A DNA stretch of 64,000 nt from positions 1 to 64,000 of the forward strand of contig ONND01000003.1 of assembly GCA_900319105.1 (NCBI GenBank). Direction: 5' to 3'. A model generated the notes under the pieces. That model did no database searches, was not told where the DNA came from, and was given only the letters and a program-made list of their open reading frames with translations. Positions within the stretch are counted from its first letter, which is position 1; the number at the start of each line of letters is the position of its first letter. Position numbers and translations under genes: made by a program. Of the stretch, positions 40,734-49,449 are shown piece by piece. This stretch comes from an uncultured Bacteroidales bacterium (lineage in GTDB: Bacteria > Bacteroidota > Bacteroidia > Bacteroidales > Paludibacteraceae).

Positions 40734-43064
40734 GTGTGCTTCGAGCCAGTTCTTCCCCACACCACATTCCGCGATAAGGGGAATGGACAGATGAACAGCA
40801 TTCTGCATCTCATATACGACTATATCACGTACGCGATCCACTTCGGCAACAGGCACGTTGAAATTGAGTTCGTCGTGTACCTGCATGATCATCCGGGCTT
40901 GCAGATTCTCTTCTTTCAACCGCCGATGTATAGCGACCATTGCCATCTTGATGATATCTGCCGCAGTTCCCTGAATAGGCGCATTGACGGCATTTCGTTC
41001 GGCAAAAGAGCGCACGGTGGGGTTGTTGGACAGTATATCCGGCAGGTAACGTTTGCGTCCGAAGAGCGTCTCTGCATACCCGCGTTCGCGGGCGATACGT
41101 TTCTGACTCTCGATATAGCTGATTACGCGCGGGAAAGCGGCGAAATAGTCGTCGATGAGTTGCTTGGCCTCGGTTCGTGAGCAATCGAGTTGCTGGGCAA
41201 GCCCGAAAGCCGAGATGCCATAGATAATACCGAAATTGGCGGTCTTGGCATTGCGTCGCTGGTCCTTGGTTACTTGGTCCAGAGGTACATGGTAGATCCG
41301 GGCAGCGGTCGCGGCATGGATATCCTGACCGGAACGGAAAGCGGCTAACATATGTTCGTCCTGACTGAAATGCGCCATGAGCCGCAGTTCTATCTGGCTA
41401 TAGTCGGCGGAAAGGAACAGACATCCGTCATCGGGAATAACCGCCTCGCGGATGAAACGTCCCCGCTCCGAACGGATAGGCAGGTTCTGCAGATTCGGAT
41501 TAGAAGACGAGAGACGTCCTGTAGCCGTAACAGTCTGGTTGTACGTCGTATGGATCTTACCGTCCTCAGCGATATACTCCGGCAGGGCGGCTATATAGGT
41601 AGTGATCAGTTTGCTCAATGCCCGGTAATCAAGAATAGCGCCTACAATCTCGTGGCGATCCTTGATTGCAACAAGCACTTCCTCGGAGGTGGAGTATTGT
41701 CCCGTACGGGATTTTTTCGCTTTTGCATCCAGTTTGAGTTTATCGAAGAGCAGTTCTCCCACCTGTCTCGGGCTGTTGATATTGAACGTTTCTCCTGCGA
41801 GGGTGTATATACGCTGCTCAAGGGCAGTCAGTTCGTCCGTAAGTGTCGCTTGCGCCTGCTTGAGTTTGGCTACATCGATGCGCACCCCCGCCTCTTCCAT
41901 CGCACGAAGGACAGGCACTAACGGCAGTTCCACCTCGTTGTAGAGGTTCCATAAGTCCACATCGGCTTTGAGGGCATCCCAGTTCGGTTCCTTATGGGGG
42001 TTGAATGCCACCTCCGGGTTAAGGAGGTATTGACACAGACGGTTCTCGATGGTGTCAAATAACCCCACCTCTTCCCTCCCCACAAGGGAGGGAGATTGTT
42101 CATCTTCGGCAGTAGCAAAGAGATCGAGCTGCGCTGGGTCGGCGGGTTTGTTTTTTTTCTGGGGAGTCTTATCCACCGTGCTTGGCGGATTCGTAGTAGT
42201 GGGTGTTATTTTGCGCAGGAGGGTGTTGAACTCCAGTTCCTGATAGAGTTTGGTAAGTGCCTCTATATTCGGTTCTTTCTTCGCCAGCAGGTTCTCATCC
42301 AGGGTGATAGGTACATCGGTCCGAATCGTAGCAAGGAACTTGGAGAACTTGATTTCCTCCACCTGGCTCTCCACCTTGGTACGCAAGGCTCCTTTGATCT
42401 CATCTGTATGCGCGAGCATGTTCTCAATAGAGCCGAACTGCTGCAATAGCGCAACCGCCGTTTTTTCCCCCACTCCTTTGCAGCCCGGGATATTATCCGA
42501 CGCATCCCCCATAAGTCCGAGCAGGTCGATGACTTGTTCCTTGCGTTGCAGTCCGTACTTAGCACACACTTCGGCTGGTCCCATCAGTTCAAAGCCTCCG
42601 GTATGACGCGGACGATACATGAACACATGATCGGAGACAAGCTGGCCGTAATCCTTGTCGGGCGTCGCCATATAGACCTCCAAGCCGGCTTGCTCGCCTT
42701 GCTGGGCGAGCGTACCAATGACGTCGTCCGCCTCAAATCCCGGCACTTCGAGAACAGGTATATTCATCGCCTCAAGGATCTGCTTGATAACCGGAACCGC
42801 CTTGCGTATATCTTCGGGCGTTTCGGGACGCTGGGCTTTGTATTGCTCGTACGCCTCATGGCGGAAAGTACCTCCGGCCGGGTCAAAAGCGACCCCTATA
42901 TGGGAAGGTTGGATCTTACGTATGAGATCGTCCAGCGTGATGCAAAAGCCGAAGATAGCAGAGGTATTCTCTCCCTTGCTATTCATGCGCGGTGACTTGA
43001 TGAACGCGTAATACGCCCTGAAGATCATGGCGTAGGCATCTACTAAAAGTAACTTCTTTTCCAT
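40731..43064 (-). CDS. polA: DNA polymerase I lacking most of the 3'-5' exonuclease domain
   Basis: Start set at 43064 (777 residues), after the promoter. The N-terminal 5'-3' exonuclease (about 1-290) has LLLVDAYAMIFRAYYAF, DDVIGTLA and GDASDNIPGCKGVGEKTA. The polymerase domain (about 385-777) keeps motif A DYSQIELRLMAHFS, motif B RRNAKTANFGIIYG and motif C QVHDE. Between them are only about 90 residues: a low-complexity linker (TPQKKNKPADPAQLDLF), the palindromic-element peptide SPSLVGREEVG, and a remnant like the end of the exonuclease domain (ENRLCQYLLNPE). Bacteroidetes PolA is normally about 920-950 residues, so roughly 150-170 residues of the exonuclease domain are missing. Repair and Okazaki processing should remain; proofreading should not. 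Confidence 0.93.
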   Translation of the reverse strand: MEKKLLLVDAYAMIFRAYYAFIKSPRMNSKGENTSAIFGFCITLDDLIRKIQPSHIGVAFDPAGGTFRHEAYEQYKAQRPETPEDIRKAVPVIKQILEAMNIPVLEVPGFEADDVIGTLAQQGEQAGLEVYMATPDKDYGQLVSDHVFMYRPRHTGGFELMGPAEVCAKYGLQRKEQVIDLLGLMGDASDNIPGCKGVGEKTAVALLQQFGSIENMLAHTDEIKGALRTKVESQVEEIKFSKFLATIRTDVPITLDENLLAKKEPNIEALTKLYQELEFNTLLRKITPTTTNPPSTVDKTPQKKNKPADPAQLDLFATAEDEQSPSLVGREEVGLFDTIENRLCQYLLNPEVAFNPHKEPNWDALKADVDLWNLYNEVELPLVPVLRAMEEAGVRIDVAKLKQAQATLTDELTALEQRIYTLAGETFNINSPRQVGELLFDKLKLDAKAKKSRTGQYSTSEEVLVAIKDRHEIVGAILDYRALSKLITTYIAALPEYIAEDGKIHTTYNQTVTATGRLSSSNPNLQNLPIRSERGRFIREAVIPDDGCLFLSADYSQIELRLMAHFSQDEHMLAAFRSGQDIHAATAARIYHVPLDQVTKDQRRNAKTANFGIIYGISAFGLAQQLDCSRTEAKQLIDDYFAAFPRVISYIESQKRIARERGYAETLFGRKRYLPDILSNNPTVRSFAERNAVNAPIQGTAADIIKMAMVAIHRRLKEENLQARMIMQVHDELNFNVPVAEVDRVRDIVVYEMQNAVHLSIPLIAECGVGKNWLEAH
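42062..42095 (-). repeat. Protein-coding palindromic element, copy 3 (in polA)
   Basis: Minus strand TCTCCCTCC, CTTGT, GGGGAGGGAAGAGGTGGGG, encoding SPSLVGREEVG, in the same reading frame as the two copies in the DUF4886 gene. It lies at the place where the exonuclease domain is missing. Confidence 0.75.
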
Positions 43065-43083
43065 ACTACCTTTCCTTTTGCCT

Positions 43084-43115
43084 GCAAAGATACAACAAAA
43101 ATCGCATATATGCAA
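43084..43115 (-). promoter_or_regulatory. Promoter of polA
   Basis: Minus strand TTGCATATATGCG ... TATCTTTG with the standard spacing, about 20 bp before the ATG. Confidence 0.8.
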
Positions 43116-43246
43116 GTTTTAAAGCGATTTTTTTTGCTTATGGCGAAGAGATAGCGACGGAGAGGGGGACGTCACGGGCGTAAGAGCGCATATAGGAATG
43201 CGAGTAAGAATGGGCATGGTTGTAGCAAGGATGCGACAAAAAGCAT

Positions 43247-43281
43247 ATATAAAGTGCGCAGGCTTAATGACCTGCGCACTT
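43247..43281 (-). terminator. Intrinsic terminator of the envelope operon
   Basis: Minus strand AAGTGCGCAGG, 8-nt loop, CCTGCGCACTT, then an AT-rich stretch ending in GCTTTTTG; 21 bp after the stop at 43302. Confidence 0.8.
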
Positions 43282-43301
43282 GACAAAGAAGCGAATAGTA
43301 T

Positions 43302-44492
43302 TTATTGGTAATCTTGCACCAACCGGACAGAGCCGCCATTATAGCCACCATTTAAATAATAATAATAGCCCTGAATAGAGATGCTTTCCGAAAATCTTCG
43401 GAATTGTGGTCCCTCGCCACTACTACGGGTGCTGCTCCAATACCGCCCTTCTGTTCCCAGATCATAGACAGACGTTCCTGAACGATAACCCGCCGCCGGC
43501 AGGAATACCGCTCCGGCATTCTCCATAGATAGCCATGCCTGAGCATCATAGGTATTCGTCGTCCAATTGCCTGCTGCGGATGACCAACTTATTCCGGCAG
43601 GTTGCTCAAAGTATTCGGGCAACAGCACATATCCATGTACCCCACAAACTGTTGCGCGTGATTTCCCTGAGCATGAAGAAAGAACAGAGCCCCATTCGTC
43701 ATCCGTTAAAGTTCTCCATTTTCCAGCCTGGTTTCCTCCATTGGATATAGCGTTATATACGCCCCAGTCAAATGACGTCTTTGCAATGGAGTTCCATAAG
43801 ATATAATCCGAATAGGTGGTGCTGGTCATATACGGGTAGTGAGCGGCATAACCGCTTGTTCCCCATCCAAAGAGGTCAATCCATCCGGAATAGGACGCAC
43901 TTGCATTCGCATTGCCGTTGCCGATGTAATCGTACTGATGTTCAGCAAAGCGCCACGTGTTTGTGGATGCCTGATATTGCAAGTTTCCTTTGGAAAAGAA
44001 AACCGGCTTCTTCCTGCTCCCCCAATCTACATAAAAGACAGACCGGATTGCACCTTCCGGGGCTATCAGATTTTTGGTAGTAAAGGATTTTACTTCACCT
44101 TTTATTATCTGATCACCATAACGATGCCGAATGCAGGCATAAAAATAATATGTAGTATTTTCTTTTAGTCCTGTACATTTAAAAGTAAAACTATGCCCAA
44201 CGTCTTCGAAATAATAAGCCACGGAGTTGTAGTAGTCTGACGTAAACCATGATTGCGTATCCTCGGAATCAAACGTAGGAGAGGTGGATAGGTAGAAACC
44301 TTTGGAGTCTACTTGTTCGGTTTCGTAACCAGATGAGTAGTTATAACTTCCAGACAATAATGCGGAATTTCTCGTAACTTGCGAAGCATCATCCGTGCTC
44401 ACCCATGAGATTTCTTCAAATTTCGGATCATCTTTACATGAACCCAAGCAAACAGCTACGCATAGGCATAAAGAATAGATAAACTTTTTCAT
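43302..44492 (-). CDS. Lipoprotein with FN3-like domain and major-paralogous-type C-terminal domain
   Basis: A 396-residue protein with a lipoprotein signal (lipobox LGSC, about 16-19). Residues about 30-140 form a fibronectin-III-like domain (LKENTTYYFYACIRH). The remainder, starting KPVFFSKGNLQYQ and including WRTLTDDEW, VCGVHGYVLLP, VFLPAAGYRSG and GRYWSST, matches the Fibrobacter succinogenes major paralogous / C-type-lectin-like fold often found in Bacteroidetes lipoproteins. It is the last gene of a three-gene unit and overlaps the preceding gene by four bases (ATGA). Ligand unknown. Confidence 0.8.
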   Translation of the reverse strand: MKKFIYSLCLCVAVCLGSCKDDPKFEEISWVSTDDASQVTRNSALLSGSYNYSSGYETEQVDSKGFYLSTSPTFDSEDTQSWFTSDYYNSVAYYFEDVGHSFTFKCTGLKENTTYYFYACIRHRYGDQIIKGEVKSFTTKNLIAPEGAIRSVFYVDWGSRKKPVFFSKGNLQYQASTNTWRFAEHQYDYIGNGNANASASYSGWIDLFGWGTSGYAAHYPYMTSTTYSDYILWNSIAKTSFDWGVYNAISNGGNQAGKWRTLTDDEWGSVLSSCSGKSRATVCGVHGYVLLPEYFEQPAGISWSSAAGNWTTNTYDAQAWLSMENAGAVFLPAAGYRSGTSVYDLGTEGRYWSSTRSSGEGPQFRRFSESISIQGYYYYLNGGYNGGSVRLVQDYQ

Positions 44493-45121
44493 GGTTGACC
44501 TCCTTTCTTTTTGTCTGGGAAAGTATATCCCAATCCAACTTTGATTTCGTGGGCGATTTGATTGCCGTATCCTCCTCTGGCTAAAAGAGAATACCCTGCT
44601 TGGATAGTAAATCCCTTAATACTCCCTATCAAACCGCATTCAACATCTGCGTAGTGACATGGATTGTCGTCGTATTTAGCCCAGTGGCCTCCAGAGTAAG
44701 TTTTATAATTCAGTTCCCGATAAGCATATCCGGCACCGGCATAGACATACAAAGGAATCACCATTCTGACGATAGCACCACCGCCTAACGAGATGCGCGG
44801 GTGAGAAGTTTTGTTCGTAACGAATCTATTGTAGGCGTAACCATCTGTATTGGCGAAATGCCACTCCGTGCCCACCATCGCATCCACATAAAAGCCCGCC
44901 TCTTTGCAGCGTGCGTACGTAAATCCTACATTGTGTGTTTTCCCAGTTGTGGTAAACGCATAATTGAGGAGGATCATATTTTCCCATTCGTAGGTACGTT
45001 TAACGCGCTGTTTCTTTTCTTTCTTAATAGCCCCGAAACCGCTACTCTTGTAGATACCGACCTGCGCTTGCATTGTGTGTGCCATACACAACACAAGCAA
45101 AAAAAGTATTATCCGTTTCAT
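44489..45121 (-). CDS. Outer-membrane beta-barrel protein
   Basis: A 210-residue protein with a signal peptide (about 1-19) and then alternating hydrophobic beta strands (WENMILLNYAFTTTG, VVRMVIPLYVYAGAGYAYR-like, GLIGSIKGFTIQAGYSLL) ending with a strand containing GLGYTFP, as in small 8-stranded barrels. It has no motif of known function. It sits between two lipoprotein genes in a tight operon, so the three products probably form one envelope complex. Confidence 0.75.
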   Translation of the reverse strand: MKRIILFLLVLCMAHTMQAQVGIYKSSGFGAIKKEKKQRVKRTYEWENMILLNYAFTTTGKTHNVGFTYARCKEAGFYVDAMVGTEWHFANTDGYAYNRFVTNKTSHPRISLGGGAIVRMVIPLYVYAGAGYAYRELNYKTYSGGHWAKYDDNPCHYADVECGLIGSIKGFTIQAGYSLLARGGYGNQIAHEIKVGLGYTFPDKKKGGQP

Positions 45122-45127
45122 GGCTAA

Positions 45128-45640
45128 TTATTTATAACGTTGAAGAATGAGGCCGCCGCTCACTTTTAGATCTTTCTTTTGTTCGAGGAAAGGTTGGATC
45201 AACTCTACATCTTCCTTGGTTGCTTTCCGGTAGTTCTTGTACACTGCCGTATGCCCCGTAACGGTAACAATAATAACCCCTTCTTTGTCAGGACTTGGTG
45301 TAATCTCAAAGGTAGGCGACACCATGTCATCGGCTTTGTATTTCTTAAGCGTCTGCGCGAGGGCATATTTCTTCCAGCTTAGAATAGTAGGAGACTCAAC
45401 ACCTTGTATTTCCGCTTGCCGGATTAGCAAGATATCGTGTTTCTTCAACACAACCTCAATTTCTACGGAGTTCTCAATAAGTTTCTCAGAAATCTCCATA
45501 TCGGCAGTAACAGGAGTAATGAAACCAGCACGTGAAGGTTCTACGTAACGTGCGGTAGATTCCTGGTACGTATATGTACCACAAGAAGTCAGCAAAACAA
45601 TCAGTGTTGTGAGTGTGATAGTAATGTTTTTCCTTTTCAT
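45128..45640 (-). CDS. Lipoprotein of unknown function
   Basis: A 170-residue protein with lipobox LTSC (about 17-20) and a mature part of mixed alpha/beta character (ISEKLIENSVEIEVV, ITPSPDKEGVIIVTVTGHTA, KEDVELIQPFLEQKK). No family recognised. First gene of the three-gene unit; its leader of about 120 nt contains the hairpin ACGTCG/CGACGT. Confidence 0.7.
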   Translation of the reverse strand: MKRKNITITLTTLIVLLTSCGTYTYQESTARYVEPSRAGFITPVTADMEISEKLIENSVEIEVVLKKHDILLIRQAEIQGVESPTILSWKKYALAQTLKKYKADDMVSPTFEITPSPDKEGVIIVTVTGHTAVYKNYRKATKEDVELIQPFLEQKKDLKVSGGLILQRYK

Positions 45641-45760
45641 AACAGAAAGATTTTAATTCCCCTCTTACACCTTTGGGGCTTGGTTTTTGTTTAAACGCCT
45701 TTTTATTACATCGTGAGGGATGCTTACTGTTTTACGTCGGTAAGCGACGTTTTTCCGCTG

Positions 45761-45792
45761 CAAAGATACGCAAAATATTTCACATACGCAAA
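45761..45792 (-). promoter_or_regulatory. Promoter of the envelope operon
   Basis: Minus strand TTTG (45792-45789), 20 bp, TATCTTTG (45768-45761). Confidence 0.85.
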
Positions 45793-45832
45793 TAAATCTG
45801 CATTTTGTGCGCCGGTTTACGATTATGCATGT

Positions 45833-46495
45833 TTACCATTGGATAGGTGCCAGACCGTGTTTTATCAGATAGTTATTGGCGGCGGAGAAATGTCCGCAAC
45901 CATCAAAACCACGGTATACAGAGAGTGGCGAAGGATGCGAAGTCTGGAGTACAAGATGCTTACGGCGATCGATGAACTGCCCTTTTCGCTGGGCGTAGGA
46001 TCCCCAAAGCATGAAAACCAGATGCTCCCGATTTTTATTCAGCGCATCAATGGCTGCATCCGTCAATTCCTCCCATCCTTTTCCCTGATGGCTACCGGCT
46101 TTATGTGCCTCTACCGTGAGGGTCGCATTGAGCAGCAACACACCCTGTTCCGCCCATCGACGCAGATCGCCGGAGGCAGGAATAGGTGTACCCAAATCCC
46201 GATGGATCTCCTTATAGATATTCATCAGCGAAGGTGGGATTGCCACGCCCTCCGGAACAGAGAAAGAGAGTCCCATCGCCTGGTTCTCCTCGTGGTAAGG
46301 ATCCTGGCCGATGATGACAACACGTACGGCATCAAACGAACAGGAATCGAAAGCATTGAAAATAAGACCGGCCGGTGGATAGCACCGACAGGTCTTATAC
46401 TGTGTACGCACATAAGAGGTCAGGAGTTCGAAATAAGGCTTGTCAAACTCCGGTTGCAATACCTTGCGCCAGGATTCCTCTATACGTACATTCAT
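45833..46495 (-). CDS. ung: Uracil-DNA glycosylase, family 1
   Basis: A 220-residue protein with the family-1 water-activating motif GQDPYH (about 63-68), LLLNATLTV (about 119-127) and the DNA-intercalating loop HPSPLS (about 185-190). It removes uracil from DNA to start base-excision repair. It is the last gene of the run that begins at the T9SS promoter, 45 bp after queA, so it may be read from that operon; the nearest terminator was not found. Nothing unusual in length or motifs. Confidence 0.97.
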   Translation of the reverse strand: MNVRIEESWRKVLQPEFDKPYFELLTSYVRTQYKTCRCYPPAGLIFNAFDSCSFDAVRVVIIGQDPYHEENQAMGLSFSVPEGVAIPPSLMNIYKEIHRDLGTPIPASGDLRRWAEQGVLLLNATLTVEAHKAGSHQGKGWEELTDAAIDALNKNREHLVFMLWGSYAQRKGQFIDRRKHLVLQTSHPSPLSVYRGFDGCGHFSAANNYLIKHGLAPIQW

Positions 46496-46540
46496 CAGTT
46501 AAAGGTCAAAGGGACAATAAACAAAGTACAAAAGTATTTA

Positions 46541-47644
46541 TTAATCTACAATCAGCATCGCGTCACCATAGTCACCGAATCGGTATCCTTCCTTCACGGC
46601 CTCTTCGTACGCCGCCATCGTCTCTTCGTATCCGCCGAAAGCCGCTACCATGAGTAACTGGCTGGACATCGGCATATACAGATTGACAAAGAAACTGTTC
46701 GCTACGGAGAAAGAGTAAGGCGGATAGATGAACTTATTGGTCCATCCGTCATAGGGTTTGAGCAGTCCGTTCGTGCCGGCCACATGCTCCATAGCGCGCA
46801 TGACCTCCGTTCCGACAGCGCAGACACGGTGCATGTTCTCACGCGTTTTATTGACCGCATCGGTCATAGCCTGCGGCAGGATGATCTGCTCCGATTCCAT
46901 CTTGTTCTTCGTCAGGTCCTCGACATCAATCTCTTTGAAGACGCCAAGCGACACATGGCTGGTCATGAAGGTCGAATCCACGCCGCGAATCTCCAGGCGC
47001 TTGAGGAGCTGTTTGGAGAAATGCAATCCGGCTGCAGGGGCCGCAACGGCGCCTATCTTATCCGCAAAAATAGTCTGATATCGTTCGATATCCGTCTCGC
47101 GGATAGGTTGGTCATGGAAAACTTCCTCGTACTGTTTGAATGTCTCCGCGCTCATCGGACGACGTATATACTTAGGCAGCGGAGCACTACCAAGCGCATA
47201 CAGACGCGGCACGAACTCCTCGTTGTCATAATCGGTAAGGAAACGGAAAGTACGTCCGCGGCTGGTGGTATTATCAATCACCTCAGCGACGATCGACGGG
47301 TCGTCATCGAAGGTCAGCTTATTACCTATACGGATCTTACGAGCCGGATCAACCTGTACGTCCCAATAGCGCGCCTTATGGTTGAGTTCGCGCATGAGGA
47401 AGACCTCAATCAAGGCATTTGTTTTTTCCTTATGCGCCCATAAACGCGCAGGAAAAACCTTCGTATCATTGAAGACGAATAAGTCGCCCTCCTCAAAATA
47501 GTTGACCAGTTCGGTTACCATCTTGTGCTCAATCTCGCCTGTCTTACGATGAAGCACCAAAAGGCGCGAGTCATCACGATAAGCAGTTGGGAATTGGGCA
47601 ATCTGTTCTTCAGGCAGTTTAAACTTAAACTGGCTGAGTTTCAT
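46541..47644 (-). CDS. queA: tRNA preQ1(34) S-adenosylmethionine ribosyltransferase-isomerase
   Basis: Start at 47644 (MKLSQFKFKLPEEQIAQFP) gives 367 residues; the ATG at 47662 adds six unlike residues. Typical QueA motifs are DSRLLVLHRKTG, DLFVFNDTKVFPARL, APAAGLHFS (about 220-228) and TSHVSLGVFKEI. The enzyme converts preQ1 at the wobble position of GUN-anticodon tRNAs to epoxyqueuosine using SAM. It follows truB by 32 bp within the long operon. Confidence 0.97.
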   Translation of the reverse strand: MKLSQFKFKLPEEQIAQFPTAYRDDSRLLVLHRKTGEIEHKMVTELVNYFEEGDLFVFNDTKVFPARLWAHKEKTNALIEVFLMRELNHKARYWDVQVDPARKIRIGNKLTFDDDPSIVAEVIDNTTSRGRTFRFLTDYDNEEFVPRLYALGSAPLPKYIRRPMSAETFKQYEEVFHDQPIRETDIERYQTIFADKIGAVAAPAAGLHFSKQLLKRLEIRGVDSTFMTSHVSLGVFKEIDVEDLTKNKMESEQIILPQAMTDAVNKTRENMHRVCAVGTEVMRAMEHVAGTNGLLKPYDGWTNKFIYPPYSFSVANSFFVNLYMPMSSQLLMVAAFGGYEETMAAYEEAVKEGYRFGDYGDAMLIVD

Positions 47645-47676
47645 ATCATTGGATTTGTACATAGTCGTAATTATTC

Positions 47677-48399
47677 TTATTTCGTTTCACTCAAACGATT
47701 CGGTGATTCGTACGTCTTGAGTTTCTCTAAAAATTGGTCTATCGTAAGGCAGTCTTCGACGCGGGTGTTACCGACGCGGGTTCGTCTGAGGGCTATGAGG
47801 TGAGCTCCTGATCCCAACCGTTCGCCGATGTCTCGTGCCAAAGCGCGGATATAAGTGCCCTTGGAACAAACGATACGAAGCGTGAGTTGCATCATCTGCG
47901 GGTCAAAACGCAACACCTCTATCTCATCGATGACCAGCAACTTGGGTTTGAGCTCAACCTCCTGTCCTTTGCGAGCCAGTTCGTATGCCCTTTTGCCATT
48001 GATCTGGACTGCGGAGAACATAGGAGGCGTTTGCCATTGTTCGCCAAGGAAGAGCGGGATGGTTTGATCGATCAGTTCACGCGTTATATGCTCTGTCGGG
48101 TAAGTAGCGTCAATCTCTTTCTCCAGATCGTAACTCGGTGTAGTAGCGCCCAGCTGCAAGGTTGTGACGTACTCCTTCACATCGTACTGGAGTTGCTCGA
48201 TAAGTTTCGTCTTTTTGCCCGTACAGATGATGACGACGCCTGTAGCCAAAGGATCCAGCGTACCGGAATGCCCAACCTTCAGTTTCTTCGTGCCTAACAA
48301 ACGGCATAAGTTATACCGCACTTTCGCCACCAAGTCGAATGAAGTCCACCGCAGCGGTTTATCAAACGCCAGTACTTCGCCCTGCTCAAAATCCCACAT
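47677..48399 (-). CDS. truB: tRNA pseudouridine(55) synthase
   Basis: A 240-residue protein with FDKPLRWTSFDLV, the catalytic motif GHSGTLDPLATGV (Asp is the nucleophile, about residue 48) and CSKGTYIRALARDIG. It makes pseudouridine 55 in the T loop of tRNAs. The C-terminal PUA-like extension is absent, as in other Bacteroidetes TruB. It starts two bases after the uppP stop, so translation is likely coupled. Confidence 0.97.
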   Translation of the reverse strand: MWDFEQGEVLAFDKPLRWTSFDLVAKVRYNLCRLLGTKKLKVGHSGTLDPLATGVVIICTGKKTKLIEQLQYDVKEYVTTLQLGATTPSYDLEKEIDATYPTEHITRELIDQTIPLFLGEQWQTPPMFSAVQINGKRAYELARKGQEVELKPKLLVIDEIEVLRFDPQMMQLTLRIVCSKGTYIRALARDIGERLGSGAHLIALRRTRVGNTRVEDCLTIDQFLEKLKTYESPNRLSETK

Positions 48400-48400
48400 A

Positions 48401-49207
48401 TCAGATGACGGACGTTATGATGGCTATAGAGCCGATGATGACGCAGTAGAGCGCAAACCAGATCAGTCGCTGGCGACGCACTATCTCTATCATGAAACGG
48501 CAGGCAAAACAGCCGGTAACGAAAGCAGCTATAAAACCAACGACCGCCGGTACGACACCCAGCGAACTGGTTATCTCCCCTTGCAGCATCTTGAGCAGAT
48601 CCAGAAATGCCTCTCCTAAGATAGGGATGAGCACCATGAGGAAGGAGAACTGCGCTACGCTCTCTTTTTTCACACCACAAAGGAGTCCGGTAGCGATAGT
48701 CGAACCGGAACGGCTGAGTCCGGGCAGTACGGCACAAGCTTGCGCTATACCGATGATGATGGCATCCTTATAGGTCACCTCATGCCCCGCGTTCTGACGC
48801 TTCTTCTGCAGCCATTCGCTGAGAGCCAGCAAGGCCGCCGTAATGAGCAGACAGACGCCTACAAGCAGCAGCCCGTTACCGAAGAAAGCTTCTACTTGAT
48901 CCTTGAAAAACATGCCGACTATGAAGACGGGTATCATGGAAACGAAAATCTTCGCTACATAATCCTTCTCTGCGTTCCATTGAAGGGTTGTAAATGTCCC
49001 CTTGAAGAGTTTCGCCACTTCGTTCCAGAGGATGACCAATGTCGAGAGAACCGTCGCGGTGTGTACCAGAACGGCAAACGTCAGGTTCTCTTCTCCAGCC
49101 GTTCCCAAAAGGGCTTGACCAATCTCAAGATGCCCCGATGACGAAACAGGCAGAAACTCAGTCAGTCCCTGCACAATACCTAATATCAAAGCCTCCAGCC
49201 AACTCAT
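48401..49207 (-). CDS. uppP: Undecaprenyl-diphosphatase
   Basis: A 268-residue polytopic membrane protein of the BacA/UppP family, with the signature [17 protein letters not shown] (about 14-30) containing the catalytic Glu and Ser/His, and the second motif [13 protein letters not shown] (about 164-176). It dephosphorylates undecaprenyl pyrophosphate to recycle the lipid carrier for peptidoglycan and polysaccharide. It overlaps the upstream DUF3098 gene by four bases. Confidence 0.97.
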   Translation of the reverse strand: MSWLEALILGIVQGLTEFLPVSSSGHLEIGQALLGTAGEENLTFAVLVHTATVLSTLVILWNEVAKLFKGTFTTLQWNAEKDYVAKIFVSMIPVFIVGMFFKDQVEAFFGNGLLLVGVCLLITAALLALSEWLQKKRQNAGHEVTYKDAIIIGIAQACAVLPGLSRSGSTIATGLLCGVKKESVAQFSFLMVLIPILGEAFLDLLKMLQGEITSSLGVVPAVVGFIAAFVTGCFACRFMIEIVRRQRLIWFALYCVIIGSIAIITSVI

Positions 49208-49419
49208 TTCTTCTTAGGACGATAGAGGATTGCCACGATCATACTCACAAAGCCGAAGAGAGAGATCATCGGTCCAAGCGTAATACGACGGAAAGAGAAG
49301 ATATCGGGATTATACACCTCACCGGAGGGAGCCCCCGCCATCAAGCAAAAACCTATTACAATGATCCCAAAAGAAATAGCAATGAGGATGAGGTTGAGTT
49401 TGGGTAAAGTATGTTTCAT
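49204..49419 (-). CDS. DUF3098 small membrane protein
   Basis: A 71-residue protein with two predicted transmembrane helices ([18 protein letters not shown] and [15 protein letters not shown]) and between them [15 protein letters not shown], the DUF3098 signature. In Bacteroidetes it is regularly found between ftsX and uppP, as here, but its function is unknown. Confidence 0.92.
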   Translation of the reverse strand: MKHTLPKLNLILIAISFGIIVIGFCLMAGAPSGEVYNPDIFSFRRITLGPMISLFGFVSMIVAILYRPKKK

Positions 49420-49449
49420 ATTCAGTTGTCAGATGTTAGAATTCAAATG

